Origin: Adiantum capillus-veneris
Taxonomy: Eukaryota > Streptophyta > Polypodiopsida > Polypodiales > Pteridaceae
Reading direction: 5' to 3'
Assembly (NCBI GenBank): GCA_014529385.2
Contig: CM043944.1
Location: 50,039,768-50,103,767 of the forward strand
Length of the DNA stretch: 64,000 nt
Shown: piece after piece, positions 43,456-54,430 of the stretch
Numbering within the stretch: the first letter of the stretch is position 1
Layout of the letters: each line of letters opens with the position of its first letter
Position numbers and translations under genes: made by a program
Notes under the pieces: model-generated
Told to the model about the DNA's origin: nothing
Seen by the model: the letters and a program-made list of their open reading frames with translations, nothing else
The model's database searches: none

Positions 43456-46400
43456 CATAGTTTTTTCCAGGCGCGTCCGATTGCCCAATCGGGCTTCCTC
43501 ACGCGTGTGCGCATGGTTGCCGCATGGTTCAGTTTTTCGGACGCGAGCGGGGGATTTTTGACGCGCTGGCAAAAAGACCCCTGATTTGTCAAATGTGGCC
43601 CAAAACGCCTCTGCGCGAATTGTGAAAAACCTGCAGCCATCCCGTTTGTGCAGAGAGAGCCCCCATCAAAGCTTGAGAGCCGAGAGGACTCGAGACCGCG
43701 AGCCGAGAGCCCTACCCAGTGCCCACACACTCTCCCGCGTGCGGCTGATTCTTCACCTACGCCGTCCGTTACTCATGAGGCCTCCACTTTGTCAAGGTTT
43801 GCAACTTTGTAGTGTGCACCTTGCAAGTTTGCAAAATCCATATGGGCCGAGTGAAGCGTCCCGAATGGCAGTATGTAGAACAATTGAAGCCTCAAAAGAA
43901 AGGGAAATTTACATGTAAATGCAAGTATTGTGGGCATACTTGGGACGGCGGTCCCTCCCGTATTCGTGCACATTTATTGCCCCTCTCTGGCTATGGTGTA
44001 GGCCCATGTGGACTGGTGCCAGAGGACGTCAAAGAGGTGGTCACAAGATTGCATGCAGATGTACAGAATGATGGGAAGGACCCAAAATGCATTTGTAGAT
44101 GCCTTGGTGGATGATTTGGGAGCTAATGCCTCTGCCTCAGGCTCAATGAGTACACATGCATCAGGGAGTGCTCATGTAAGTGCCATTGGGACTTCGGCTT
44201 CCAAATCAAATGTGGGGTCCTCGAGCAAGAAGAGGAAGGTTGCACAAGGGCCCTTGGCAAGTGCATTTAGCTTGCAAGCACGCAAGCAAGCAGATCAAGC
44301 CTTGTGCATGTTTTTTTATGCAGAGGACATTCCTGAATGGAAAGTGCGGAGTCCTTTCTTTTTGGAAATGGTCAAGGCAATTGGACAAGTTGGTCCATCG
44401 TATGTGCCTCCCACATACAATGCTTTGCGCACCACAGAGTTAAATGATGAGGTCAAATGCATTGGTCATGAGATCATGGTTGTGCGCGAGAAATGGAAAA
44501 AACATGGATGCACAATTGTATGTGATGGATGGTCTGACACTAGACGCAGGTCTATTATTAACTTTCTTGCATGCTCTATACATGGTTCTGTGTTTTTGAA
44601 ATCTGTGGACACATCTGGGGAGACAAAGACATCAGAATTTATTTTCAAGCAGCTTAAGGATGTGATTATTGGGGTAGGACCCTCCAATGTTGTGCAGGTA
44701 TGCATGGACAATGCAACTAATTGTGTTGGGGCCTGGCAAATGGTGGAAGAGAAATGGAAACACATTTTTTTCACGAGGTGTGCATGCCATTGCTTGGACC
44801 TCTTGTTTGAGGATATTGGGAAGCTCCCTTGGATTGCAAAAATTCTTGAAGATGCAACAAAGGTTGTCACATTTGTCACAAGTAAGTCCACTGTCTTGGC
44901 ATTGTTTCGAATGCTTAGCAAGAAGGAATTGTTGAAGCCATCGGCCACTCGATTTGCCTACTACTTCATCATGTTGGCTAGTCTTGTGGATGAGAGATGT
45001 ATGCAAGGTGTGCGTAGGCTTATGATTGATGCAAAATTTGTGAAAATGAAGGCATCCAGGACTGCAAAGGCCATAGTGGTCTCGGACATTGTGTTTAATG
45101 CATCCTTTTGGCAAGAGGCCAAGTTGATTTTGAAGATTTGTGCTCCCATCTTGAAGATGCTTCGTTTGGCTGATAGGGAAGGAGCCACCATGGGGCTTGT
45201 GTATGAGCTTACGGATCGCATGGTTGAGCAAATTCAAAACATGCAAGGTATTGATGCGGCAAGGATGCAAGAGATCAAGGACCTATGCGTTGATAGATGG
45301 AATATGATGCACACACCATTGCATGCTGTGGGATACTTGTTGCATCCTATATGGCGAGGAAGAGGGCAATTCAATGATAGTGAGGTTCATGACGGGTGGA
45401 TGACATTTTTGGACAGGTATACCAAGGGTGATTTGACCATGCAGGGTACCCTCATTGATGAGTTGGACACTTTCCTCACTGAAAGAAAGTCATTTGCTCA
45501 TCCTATTGCAAAGGATCCAAAGAGAATGCAAGAGGGTGTAAAATGGTGGGAGACTTTTGGGGCTTGCACGCCCACATTGCAGACTCTTGCACTTAAGGTG
45601 CTTTCTCAAGGGACACGTGCCTCTCCATGTGAAAGAAATTGGAGCACCTTCTCTCTCATTCACACCAAGAGAAGAAATAGGTTACTTCCTGCTCATACCG
45701 AGAAGCTTGTCTACATACACACCAACTTGAGGCTCTTATGCAAGATCAAAGAGCGCGGCTATGAGAGAATGGAGGTGACATTGGAGATACTTAACAAAGA
45801 GAAGGATGAGGATCGCTTGCTTGAGTTGCAGGAGATTCAGGAGGCTATTGCACAGAGCACTGCTGATGTTATGGAGTCTCTTCCGATTAGCATGCCCAGT
45901 GATATTGGGACTTCATGCTCTGTTGCTGAGGATGAGGCTTGGGATGAGGATGAGGATGAGGATGAGGATGAGGATGATGAGGGTGATGATGAGGATGATG
46001 ATGAGGAGGTGGCCTTTGATGAGAGTTAGAGCTCATTGCATTTTGCTCTAGCCTCGGTCCTAACTCCTCTTAGCTCTACAGTCTACTTATGTTTTGGATT
46101 CACTATTTAGCATGGAGCGGCTGGACTCCACCCTCTAGGCTCTATTTATGTTTTGTCATTTGAATTTTTGAGTACTCAGTACACAGTCTTGTTGGTTTTG
46201 GAGGCTCCATATTTTGCCATCTAGTATGATCATGATTCATTGATCATTTGATGTATCTATTGATCAGAGATCTTGATCTGTTTCTCGGCTCCCGACTCCT
46301 TGATTTAGCTAGATTCTACATTTTCAAGTTTCTATGATGTTTTAATGCATTATGTGGCTTTGGGCTACTCTCTAGAGTTTAGTGTTTTAATTTTAATTGC

Positions 46401-46550
46401 TATTTGTTATGAGATATATATATATACACTAATTTTTTAGTGCAGTATTGTATTCCACGTATGGAATCTTCGGGGGGTCTGAATCGGGCTTATATCGGGC
46501 TTCCATACCCGCTCGAGTGAGACGCATGGTTGCCGCATGAAAAAACTATG
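43456..46550 (+). mobile_element. hAT-1, complete hAT-family DNA transposon
   Basis: Terminal inverted repeats CATAGTTTTTTC (43,456-43,467 and its complement 46,539-46,550), 12 of 12 matching. The 8-bp target duplication gctacagg is at 43,448-43,455 and 46,551-46,558. 8 bp is the hallmark of hAT elements. GCATGGTTGCCGCATG occurs near both ends, and AATCGGGCTTCC motifs also flank. Carries one near-intact transposase gene. Confidence 0.95.
43842..46029 (+). pseudogene. hAT-1 transposase, one frameshift from intact
   Basis: BED-type zinc finger at the N-terminus (MGRVKRPEWQYVEQL, CKCKYCGHTWDG, RIRAHLLPL). A one-base shift near 44,085 leads into the open stretch 44,008-46,029. Then come a nuclear-localisation-like SSKKRKVAQ, the DUF659/catalytic region (CTIVCDGWSDTRRRSIINF, VVQVCMDNATN, CHCLDLLFEDIGKLPW), and the hAT dimerisation domain (WWETFGACTPTLQTLALKVL, SPCERNWSTFSLIHTKRRNRL). 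It ends in an Asp/Glu tail of about 35 residues coded by GAT/GAG repeats. No intron is needed. It could have been active recently. Confidence 0.92.
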
Positions 46551-46689
46551 GCTACAGGGCGTCTACACACGATTTGGATTCGGATTCGAGCTCAGAATCA
46601 GGCCCATCCAACGGCCAAGAAGAAGATCCCAAAGGTAAAAAGAAGAGTGACAACCATTTATTAAACCGGTGCGAAATCCATACCAATAG

Positions 46690-47542
46690 TAACTAACAGT
46701 CTATCTTGTGCAAGTGACAGTATAGCCCTACTGCAGGTTGCCCACCACAAGACCATTCACTATCTTGGTGAGAGAAAACACTGAAAATTGTAAAAGGAAA
46801 CTGCATGTACTAAGCTGAAAAAAAAAGAATTGCATATGCACACCCAATGATGTTGAACTATGCTTTCTCAATGTGTCAACCGAGAAAGAGTGTCGTCGCT
46901 ACTGTTGCCACTGCAGCACCCGAAGAGTCTGCCTCCGGAGGTGGAGCCATGAGATCGATTGTAGGCGGATGCACCCTGCCCTCAACAAATTGGTCCTCTG
47001 TGGAAGTAGCTATCACCAAATGATGACGTGACAACACTACTCGAACATACACACACACACACACACACACAGCAGATGTGCTGACGTGGCAGTACAGTAG
47101 AAGTGCCACCTCGTAGATAGTACAGAATTCCGCAATTTACGCTGATGCTTTTTAGTAGATTTTGAGGACCAATTGCTTTTGGGACAGTTTTGCTTTGGAG
47201 TTTAATTGCTTTTGGGGCTCTGCTTTTGGCATCCTTTGTAAGAATAAAAGGAGCCTAAGGGCCTCACTCTTCAGGGCATCTGGACACAGAGTCTGAGAGC
47301 AGAGGACCCTTCGGAAAGATTAATATAAAAGAAATACCGAAAGGGGCAACAGTCTTTGGGGCCAATCTCTCTGGAGTATGGGCACACGATTACGCCGGGC
47401 AGTGTCGACCAAATTGAACTGTGATTTTTAAAGTTGTGAAGTATTTTAAGTGATTCTCTTGTGTGTCGTGTTGGATTCTCTGCTTGGGGTGCCCAAGCCT
47501 GTGATAGTGGCTGCCACCTACTAAGCGGAAAATGGAAGCACC
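46690..47542 (-). mobile_element. Relic F: family-alpha LTR end and internal sequence
   Basis: 46,690-46,735 is the last ~46 bp of a family-alpha LTR. It is followed by GGTTGCCCACCACAAGACC, the common 3' internal sequence, to about 46,830. From 47,180 to 47,520 there is LTR-like sequence of a different family, including AAATACCGAAAGGGGC (47,332-47,347), shared with the LTRs of element J. A (CA)n microsatellite stands at 47,049-47,072. No coding. Confidence 0.6.
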
Positions 47543-48132
47543 TGTCCTGGAGTAGCGGAGATAATGTGTCCTGCTCTCTACATAGGGTGCTCAGTGCAAT
47601 GTGAGTGAAATCTCACTCCAACAGAATGAAAACACTGAAAAAAATGGATAACAGGGAAAACACAGTGACTCAACAGTAGAACCTAAACAGCATGGGACTC
47701 AACTAACTCAAAAGAACCAGTACAAACTCTGGCATGGCAGCGCACACAGCTCCACGCCCAAAACTTACGGGTACAATGGGAGTGTCGAGGCTCAAATGTA
47801 CACGGATGGTGTAGACATGCTATGCTTGAACTCAAGACACTAGACTCAAGACAAATAACCATACAAAGTAGATGATGATCGCATGTGCGACCATTGGAAC
47901 CAATCACTCATGTGTATCTCCTAAAGAGCCATCAACGGCTAGCAGATATCCCAATCCAGCTAAGCCTATCTCCCAACTGAAGTGGTGGTGATCTGGCCAC
48001 GATGTCGACTCGACCACCATCCGTATCACTTGCCACATGTCACTGCCCAGGCGAGAGTCCGTCTAGTGTGAACTCAAGCCCAACTGCAACTAACTGCCTG
48101 TCTTGTGTCAATGACATTGTAGCCCTGCTACA
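47543..48132 (-). repeat. Family-alpha LTR (relic F right LTR)
   Basis: Begins TGTCCTGGAGTAGCGGAGAT and ends AGCCCTGCTACA, 590 bp. Diverged from the LTRs of B and C but collinear. Preceded by leader-like AAAATGGAAGCACC. Confidence 0.82.
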
Positions 48133-48380
48133 CCTAGATGGTACCGAGGCTGCCAACTGATGCAGCCATTGCGATGTGCGGTAGCAAAGCCCTCACAAGG
48201 AACTCTCTGTGTCGACTGCATCTTTGTCATGTGGGTGAGCTACTGAAACCCCTAGGGATAGTAGGCGAAATGCTGAGACTAAGCCTCTCCCATAAACTGT
48301 GTACAAGGACCTAGCAGTGCATAACCCATAGGAATCTATACCTATTTCACTGGACGAGTCACGAGTCCACCCATACCCCA

Positions 48381-49214
48381 TTGCAACCGGAATCTGGTAA
48401 TCTCTGGTGCTGTGCTGATGAGCCCCCATATCTACGTGTAATAGCATCTCTCGAAATTTACAAATGGGTGGTAGATCTAGTTACCATGCCTTTGGGATTA
48501 TGGCAAAAGAGATACATAGTTCTTGCAAGAGAAGGTTTGTCAAACCAAGTGGAAGGTCGTGCATTAAGGACAAAGACTGCAGAGGAATTATGCAAGTTTC
48601 TCCTTGAAGATGTAATTTGTCGTTATGGTGGCTGTGTTGGGAAAATAACAGTAGATAGGGATGAGTTGGATGCTCAAGTAGCCAGGGATTTCTTTCCAGG
48701 TTGGGCATCAAATTTGCTCTCACTATTGCTTACAATCCTGAAGGGAACGGAAAATTTGAGCGTGGACATTCTCCTATCATTAAGAAGGCCCGAAGATATT
48801 GAGCTTGCAATATCACATTTGAAAGATGCAAGATTGAAGAATAAAGACAAATTTGACAAGAGGCACAAGCTCAAGCCAAAGGATATTGAGGAAGGTGATT
48901 GCGTGTTGGTGTATGACAGTAGTCTTGATGATCAACACTCAACAATAAGGAAGCTTACAAAGAGATCTTATGTTGTTAAGCCCGTGCATGGAAATGCAAC
49001 TTATGCCTTGCGTGAGTTGGATGGGACAGAATTGAGAATTCCTATTGCAAGAAAAAGAATTAAACTGCTCAAAAGAAGAAGGGATACTGATCCGTTTGAT
49101 GCACAAGCAAGTCAAGAAGATGATGGATCTGGAACTATGCAAAGTGAGGATGAAATTGAAGATATGCTATATGACAATGAGTTTTCATGCTTACCAATGC
49201 TACAATGTACATAG
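48381..49214 (+). pseudogene. Element G integrase remnant
   Basis: Core segment YKWVVDLVTMPLGLWQKRYI, LVAREGL-like AREGLSNQVEGRALRTKT, CKFLLEDVICRYGGCVGKI and TVDRDELDA, holding two catalytic Asp positions. From about 48,705 the true frame shifts, and IKFALTIAYNPEGNGKFERG with the third catalytic Glu is read in another frame. About 48,790 onward returns with RPEDIELAISHLKDARLKNK and the C-terminal EGDCVLVYDSSLDDQHSTIR and ALRELDGTELRIPIARKRIK. The 277-codon ORF is therefore a chance product of a shift and a deletion. Confidence 0.82.
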
Positions 49215-49235
49215 TGTCATATGCGTGAAAATAGT

Positions 49236-50072
49236 TGCCACGGTCGTAGCTATGTAGATACCTTTTCGAGGAGGTGAGGCCCTAGACGTGGCACTAAGGC
49301 GTATTTTTCACAATGAAATATGCCTTATTTGGTTTACATGTCATCTGCGTGGAGCTGGCACACTCGTTTTGCATGGAAAGTTCAATGCCGGTGATCCCAG
49401 CCAACACTAGCAGGTTTTATGTGTGGCCATAAAAGATCTGTCCAAAAGTGCTTGCCCAAGTGGGAAAATGAGGTTTAACATGTGAATTTTCTTAGCTCGT
49501 TTTGGGGGTTTTTTGGAAAAAAAGGGCCATAAAATAGTCAAAATTAGATGGCCGTTCCCTCCTTGCCCAAGCCGGGGGAGAGTTCATAGAGCCAAAAATG
49601 ACCTTTTTTGGACATCTAATGAAGGAGATACAACCATTGCAAGGGAGGATGCTAGTGCAGTCCTGTGTTGATTCCACGGTATGTTCGAAGCTGTGAGACC
49701 ATCAACTAGGGTTTAATCTCCTCAAACAACCATTTGGGCTTGTGTAATGAGGATCTGAAGCTTCCATGAAATGGTCACGACGAAGGATTGAAGCATGAAT
49801 TGAAGGTTTTTAACAGGGCGAATGAGCACTGTATCTGTGCAATTGGGAGCGAGGCTGCACCCAATCTTCACACACATAAGAATTTTGAGTTAATCTTGGT
49901 TGTTTTCTAGAGTGAGGCTTTTATGGTTGGAGTTTTCTTCTTTTCAAATGTGTCTTTGTTCTTTTCAGGTGTGTCTTTTGCTTCAAAGGTTCTACGATTC
50001 ACTTGATTTTGATATGAACCCACACAGTCAGAGGCCCGATGCTTTTGTAGCTGCATTGCGTACTTCTTGACA
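49236..50072 (+). repeat. Element G 3' LTR
   Basis: TGCCACGGTCGTAGC...CGTACTTCTTGACA, the partner of 36,577-37,402. It follows the integrase remnant by 21 bp. Confidence 0.8.
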
Positions 50073-50449
50073 ACGCTTGGGATACATATGTTGCCAATGT
50101 GCAAGGGGTGGCATGAATATGATGTTCATAATACATATGTTTGTTGTCAATAGTTGATGCTATTGGAGGCCTTGCTGGATGCTAATTGTGCGAAGCTTGT
50201 TGTAGAAATCAATAATGAAACTTTGCTTACGGCTGCAAAATGCATAGTGAAACACAATCTTATTTGCATATGATTGGCTATCAAAAAGCTAGAGTGACAA
50301 CTAATACACTGCATCATCAATGGATAATAATTTACAGATGCATCGCTTCTACCATAGCTTTCATCCCGTGCATGCCGTGAAAAACTTGTTAGGCTGTAAA
50401 AGGATGCGGGAGATGTGATTGTGGATCCCTCCGCTTCAATTCTATGCGT
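50073..50449. other. Intron sequence without recognised feature
   Basis: No domain, element end or repeat was recognised here. Confidence 0.5.
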
Positions 50450-51660
50450 CATGCCTTCTTTGCTTCCTTGTTGGATCCATTAGAGAATGCGAATAATTAA
50501 TTAGAAGCAAGTAGTAACTCCATGTTTGCCTTGGTGGGTGCCCATGTGCCACTTGACATGGCTGCTGCTACTCTTGAGGATGACATTACAACACATGAGG
50601 TTGAGGATGTCTTACATCACTTGCCCAAAAACAAAAGCCCAGGATGGGATGGACTGACTAATTAATTGTTCTCTCAAAATACTCAAGCTTTGACCCAGCC
50701 ACTTACAACACTTTGTCAGCATGTTCGGCTTTTGGAATTATGCCCAATTCTTGGAAGATTGGGATTTTATTAAGTTGTTACCCATGATCCCTTCTCCATG
50801 CAACTTCAATGATGACGGTCTATCTCCTTAATGGGAGGAAATTATTAGATCTTCATGAAAGTCATTGCGAATAAGTGCTTGCATGAGACTTTGACGCAAG
50901 TCGTTCACCAACGCAATATAGCCTTATAAAAGGGCGCAATATTTTGCATTATATTCTTAATGTTCAGCTGGGCATTGATTATGCTAAAGCCACCAATAAA
51001 CTGAACATGATAATTCAATTAGATTTGGAAAAAGCATTTGATAAACTTAGCAGTCTTTTATTATAGAATTGATGCATGCAATGGGTTTTGGCATTTGTAT
51101 ACCCAATATTATACACACAATCAATGCAAATTTCACCTCTTGAGTCATGATAAATGGTGGTGTCACTAACCCCATATCACTCACTTGTTTATTTAGGCAA
51201 GGTTATCCTCTCAGCCCTTCATGTTTTTCCATTGCTAGCCACCCCATATTAGCACTTCTTTGTCATTTTGCAGTGTATAATGAGATTGTGAGACTTTTCT
51301 TACCTTCCTGACAACAACTGGTAGGCCAAGCATTGACTGATGATCATTTTATGTTCATGAAGGCAAACAAAGAAAATCTAGACAAATCAATGCAAGCAAG
51401 GTCTCTCATTGCACTTGCGTCCAGTTTATGCATAAGATAACCCTTATTAGTTGCACAAAGGAGCATCTACAAGCCTTGGGGTGGGAGGGACATATAGTAG
51501 ACAACCATAGGATGTTTGGGCACCTTGGCTATCTGGTGGGCATGGATGTTAGTGTCATCAATTGCTGTCTTGGATCTTCGGCAAGCTCAAGGAACGTTCT
51601 TCATTGGAAATCCAAACTCAAAAACGTTTGTTGTGAATATTGAATGATAAACTTCATCTG
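50450..51660 (+). pseudogene. LINE fragment, reverse transcriptase, decayed
   Basis: The plus strand shows HLPKNKSPGWDGLTN (fingers motif 1), VIANKCLHETLTQVVHQRN, the palm motif NMIIQLDLEKAFDKLS and RQGYPLSPSCFSIASHP, with many stops and a missing catalytic box. It ends near LFLPS and poor sequence. Style like LINE-gamma at 32,110, opposite strand. Boundaries uncertain. Confidence 0.72.
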
Positions 51661-51815
51661 ACTGTATGTAAGATGGCCTAGATCTATGAGTGTGGCTCAT
51701 ATAATCATTGCATCCTAGCCTAGTCACATGAGGCATTTGATTACACATAATCAAGCATGTGCATGTGAGTCAATGTGTTAAAACATATTTTTGAAGCTAA
51801 GGTGAAATAATTTAC

Positions 51816-52061
51816 CTGAAATAGACGGAGTCAAAATTCCATCCCCAATCAGCATGCAAGTGCCGAGCATCACAATAAGCAAAAGAAACTTTCTTGCCAC
51901 TTTACTCTTTTCCAGAAATTGCTTTGTTGTTGAGTTCATCCGGGCATGTTTGCTAAAATGTGAAAGACGGAGATCTGAGTTAAGTCCTGAAAACCTTCTT
52001 CCTGAATGTTCGCCGATTTGAGCATGCTGACAAAGCAATGAATACAAGGCAAAGGTTCCAC
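51816..52061 (-). CDS. K+ transporter exon b: GGTFALYSLLC and third helix
   Basis: Acceptor at 52,063-52,062, donor GT at 51,815-51,814. Encodes GGTFALYSLLCQHAQIG, a charged loop (KQFLEKSKVARKF) and LLLIVMLGTCMLIGDGILTPSIS. IGDGILTPSIS is the conserved family motif. Enters and leaves in phase 1 (246 nt). Confidence 0.9.
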
Positions 52062-53044
52062 CTGAGGTTAAAAATAGACGAAATCTGACCATACAGTGTT
52101 TCTCCCCGAGGCCACCCATTAATTTCCATAATACAATTTATTCACACAACAACTTCATTGAAGGATTCAAAAAGCAATGTTGTGAGGCTCAGGATTAGTT
52201 CAATTGACAATAAGGGTCCATGGCACATACAGCAGTTTACCCTATTGCATGTGGCCCTGGTATGAAAACATGATTGAAATGTGCACCTTGCTTTGCCAAT
52301 CAGATCATACATAGCATTGCTCTGCTCCTTGCTAGGGCCTTCTTTCACCACTACCGTGGCTAGAACGATTAACGTGGTCAATGTGTTTTGCTCCTTCCAA
52401 TGACCGAGACTGTCTTAACAAACTTGAGGAAAAAAATTGCTGCCTTATAATTAATGCTAATAACCAAATTCAAAAAGCCTGCAACCAATCTATCTCTCTC
52501 TCTCCTAATGGTTCATATTAGTGCAAAGGAACTGGAGTTAAGGAGAAGGAAAGACTAAGCTAAAGGTAAAGAAAACAAGAGTAGAATGTAAGTACATACT
52601 CACATTCCATGCACCCTAGACAACACTTTATATAGCAAGAGTAACAAGTCTTTTGACTTTCCAATTTCATGAGGCTTTCCATATTCTACAATAGATCACC
52701 CTCTTTACCATGTTCAGAAAGTTTATTTGTTTATCCAAGATTGTAAAGACCTACTAACCGATTTCAAAAAGCATGCAACCAATAATGGAAGATCGAGAGA
52801 AATACAAAAACTAGACATCAGTAAAATATGAAGAATATACACCTAGAGTTTCCTTGAGTATGCGCATCACTAGTTAAAATATTAGCCCCCCTTCTATTAG
52901 GGTGATGATATCAAAAAACTTTGAAGGTGCAGTTTAAATAATGGTTTGACAAATACTTGTTAGAATCAGGTATAATCACAATGTCAAGTGGTACATGTGC
53001 CATTTGATTAGAAAAGCAAAGAAATTCTAATAAAATCTTCATAC
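52062..53044 (-). other. Intron between transporter exons a and b
   Basis: 983 bp, GT-AG, AT-rich. No element recognised. It appears to be original host intron, as is 51,661-51,815. Confidence 0.7.
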
Positions 53045-53270
53045 CTTCACCGTGATCATCAGCATGAAGCACTAGAAATACATATTTGACAATCCCAACC
53101 ATAGTGACTGTCCATATAATGATGCTCAAAAGCCCTAAATAATCTTGTTCCGAAGGATTTGTGATGTTGATAGATGGATATACATACAAAGGAGATGTCC
53201 CAAGATCACCATATATCACTCCAAGTGTTTGAAAAGCAAGACCTAGGGTCTGCCACCAAGTCTCATGATC
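53045..53270 (-). CDS. K+ transporter exon a: first transmembrane helices
   Basis: Acceptor AG at 53,272-53,271 and donor GT at 53,044-53,043. Encodes [17 protein letters not shown], the family signature [15 protein letters not shown], then [30 protein letters not shown] with a transmembrane helix. Canonical KUP proteins read [13 protein letters not shown] and KYV-VLHANDNGEG here. A Met at 53,336 lies upstream but in the intron side of a good acceptor, so I do not take it as the start. Confidence 0.9.
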
Positions 53271-53414
53271 CTTTACAATCAAAAACCATATTATCAATGC
53301 TGTCCTGTTTGAAGTTTTGACAAGAAAAGCATTCAAACCACATATATAGATGAACGCTCATCCAATGATCAAAATAAACACAACTTGTTTCTGCCTTCTT
53401 TGGACAGTAATATG

Positions 53415-53469
<55 letters not shown>

Positions 53470-53663
53470 GACCGATGGGAGATTTCATCTAAACCCACCA
53501 AACAACAACCCCCGTCCCCCCGTATCTCGTCTCAATCCGGAATCAACTTCAGATTTATTTTCTTCCTCCTTAGTATTCTAGTGTTTAGTTCTTTTTAATT
53601 TCGTACTCAGACATGAGTCTCATAGGTCATTTTGGCCTTTTGAAGACGTTAATATAACATTTC

Positions 53664-53722
<59 letters not shown>
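53271..53722. repeat. Microsatellites around an isolated LINE-beta 3' tail
   Basis: (TC)n at 53,417-53,466, then at 53,611-53,667 the isolated LINE-beta tail CATTTTGGCCTTTTGAAGACG...AACATTTCATTTC, then a second (TC)n at 53,668-53,722. No LINE coding sequence precedes the tail. Confidence 0.85.
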
Positions 53723-53725
<3 letters not shown>

Positions 53726-53944
53726 GTGTCCTGAGACCTGCGCATAGACTCTCAGCCCCAGTAGGGCTCTGCGCGTAGCCCTGCTCTCTCTCGCGCGCGT
53801 AAACTCCAGCTTCAGCACCAGCGCGTAGGCCTCAGCCTCAGCACCAGCACGCAGCAGCAGCGTGCGCAGGTTTCAGGGCTGCTGTGCGCAGGTCTCATGG
53901 CACCAAGGGCAGCAGAGCGTGGTCTCTTAGGGCAGCGAGCAGGC

Positions 53945-53983
<39 letters not shown>
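53723..53983. other. GC-rich spacer and (TC)n fused to a LINE
   Basis: Imperfect CAG/GCGC-rich repeats (CAGCACCAGCGCGTAGGCC type) without a credible gene. A (TC)n run at 53,948-53,983 abuts the LINE reverse transcriptase directly. Confidence 0.6.
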
Positions 53984-53985
<2 letters not shown>

Positions 53986-54430
53986 GGGGACATGGATTCC
54001 ACTATTGTTATATGCTGATGATATTGTTTTGATCTCTCACTCTCATGAGGGGATGCAACGTCACCTGGATGCTTTGCATAGGTTTGCCCAAGAAAGTGGT
54101 TTGTCCGTCAACCTTGGTAAAACCAAGGTCATGGTATTTAATACCACCCCACAGTGGATCAAGAGGTCAGCGCCCGCTTTCACATACGGACATGCTTACA
54201 CTTACCTTGGAGTGGTTTTTAGTGGGCCAGCATTTTCATTGAGGAGGGCAGCAGAGACTCGATTGACCAGAGCCCATGCAACATTGGGTAAATTGGAAAG
54301 GATGTGTTCACAGGTCCAGTTTCAGGAGCCTCGGACGAAGCTTTGGCTCTTTGACACTTTGGTGGCTTCTGTATTGCTCTATGGAGCTGAGATTTGGTAA
54401 CCTTCACTGGACCATCACGGGAGGACACGC
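53984..54430 (+). pseudogene. LINE-beta copy 5, left part: reverse transcriptase
   Basis: Open stretch with AGTWIPLLLYADDIVLISHS, GLSVNLGKTKVMVFNT, AYTYLGVVFSGPAFSLRRA and EPRTKLWLFDTLVASVLLYG, ending at a TAG after GAEIW. 5' end truncated at (TC)n. It is interrupted at 54,430 by element J and resumes at 58,660. Confidence 0.88.

Larger units (their letters stand above)
36577..50072 (+). mobile_element. LTR element G (Ty3/gypsy type), heavily invaded
   Basis: Two direct LTRs beginning TGCCA(A/C)GGTCGTAG and ending CTTCTTGA(TA)CA, 826 and 837 bp, clearly homologous but with many differences, so old. A tRNA-Trp-like primer site follows the left LTR. Own coding remains are Gag (37,485-38,112) and integrase (48,381-49,214). 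Everything between is later insertion: family-alpha LTRs, element E, fragment H, the hAT element and relic F. No clear target duplication was found. Confidence 0.8.
33990..53270 (-). other. KUP/HAK/KT potassium transporter gene, middle six exons
   Basis: Host gene for a plasma- or organelle-membrane K+ uptake permease. Exons in order on the minus strand: 53,270-53,045; 52,061-51,816; 35,269-35,219; 35,140-34,880; 34,589-34,537; 34,359-33,990. Introns: 983 bp, 16,546 bp, 78 bp, 290 bp, 177 bp, and more than 33,989 bp past the window start. Every junction is GT-AG and phases match (1,1,1,1,0), giving one open frame from DHETWW to GNAFG. The N-terminal exon and the C-terminal transmembrane exons are not in the window. 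Long introns hold all the mobile elements left of 53 kb. No lesion is seen in the six exons. Confidence 0.9.

Noticed and set aside
48381-49214. An intact 277-codon integrase
   Set aside because: The middle of the frame does not match the family, while the conserved segment with the third catalytic residue is in another frame. So it is a frameshifted, deleted remnant.
53273-53336. Start codon of the K+ transporter at 53,336
   Set aside because: The reading upstream of DHETWW lacks family similarity and a good splice acceptor ends at 53,271, so the N-terminal exon is likely further upstream.
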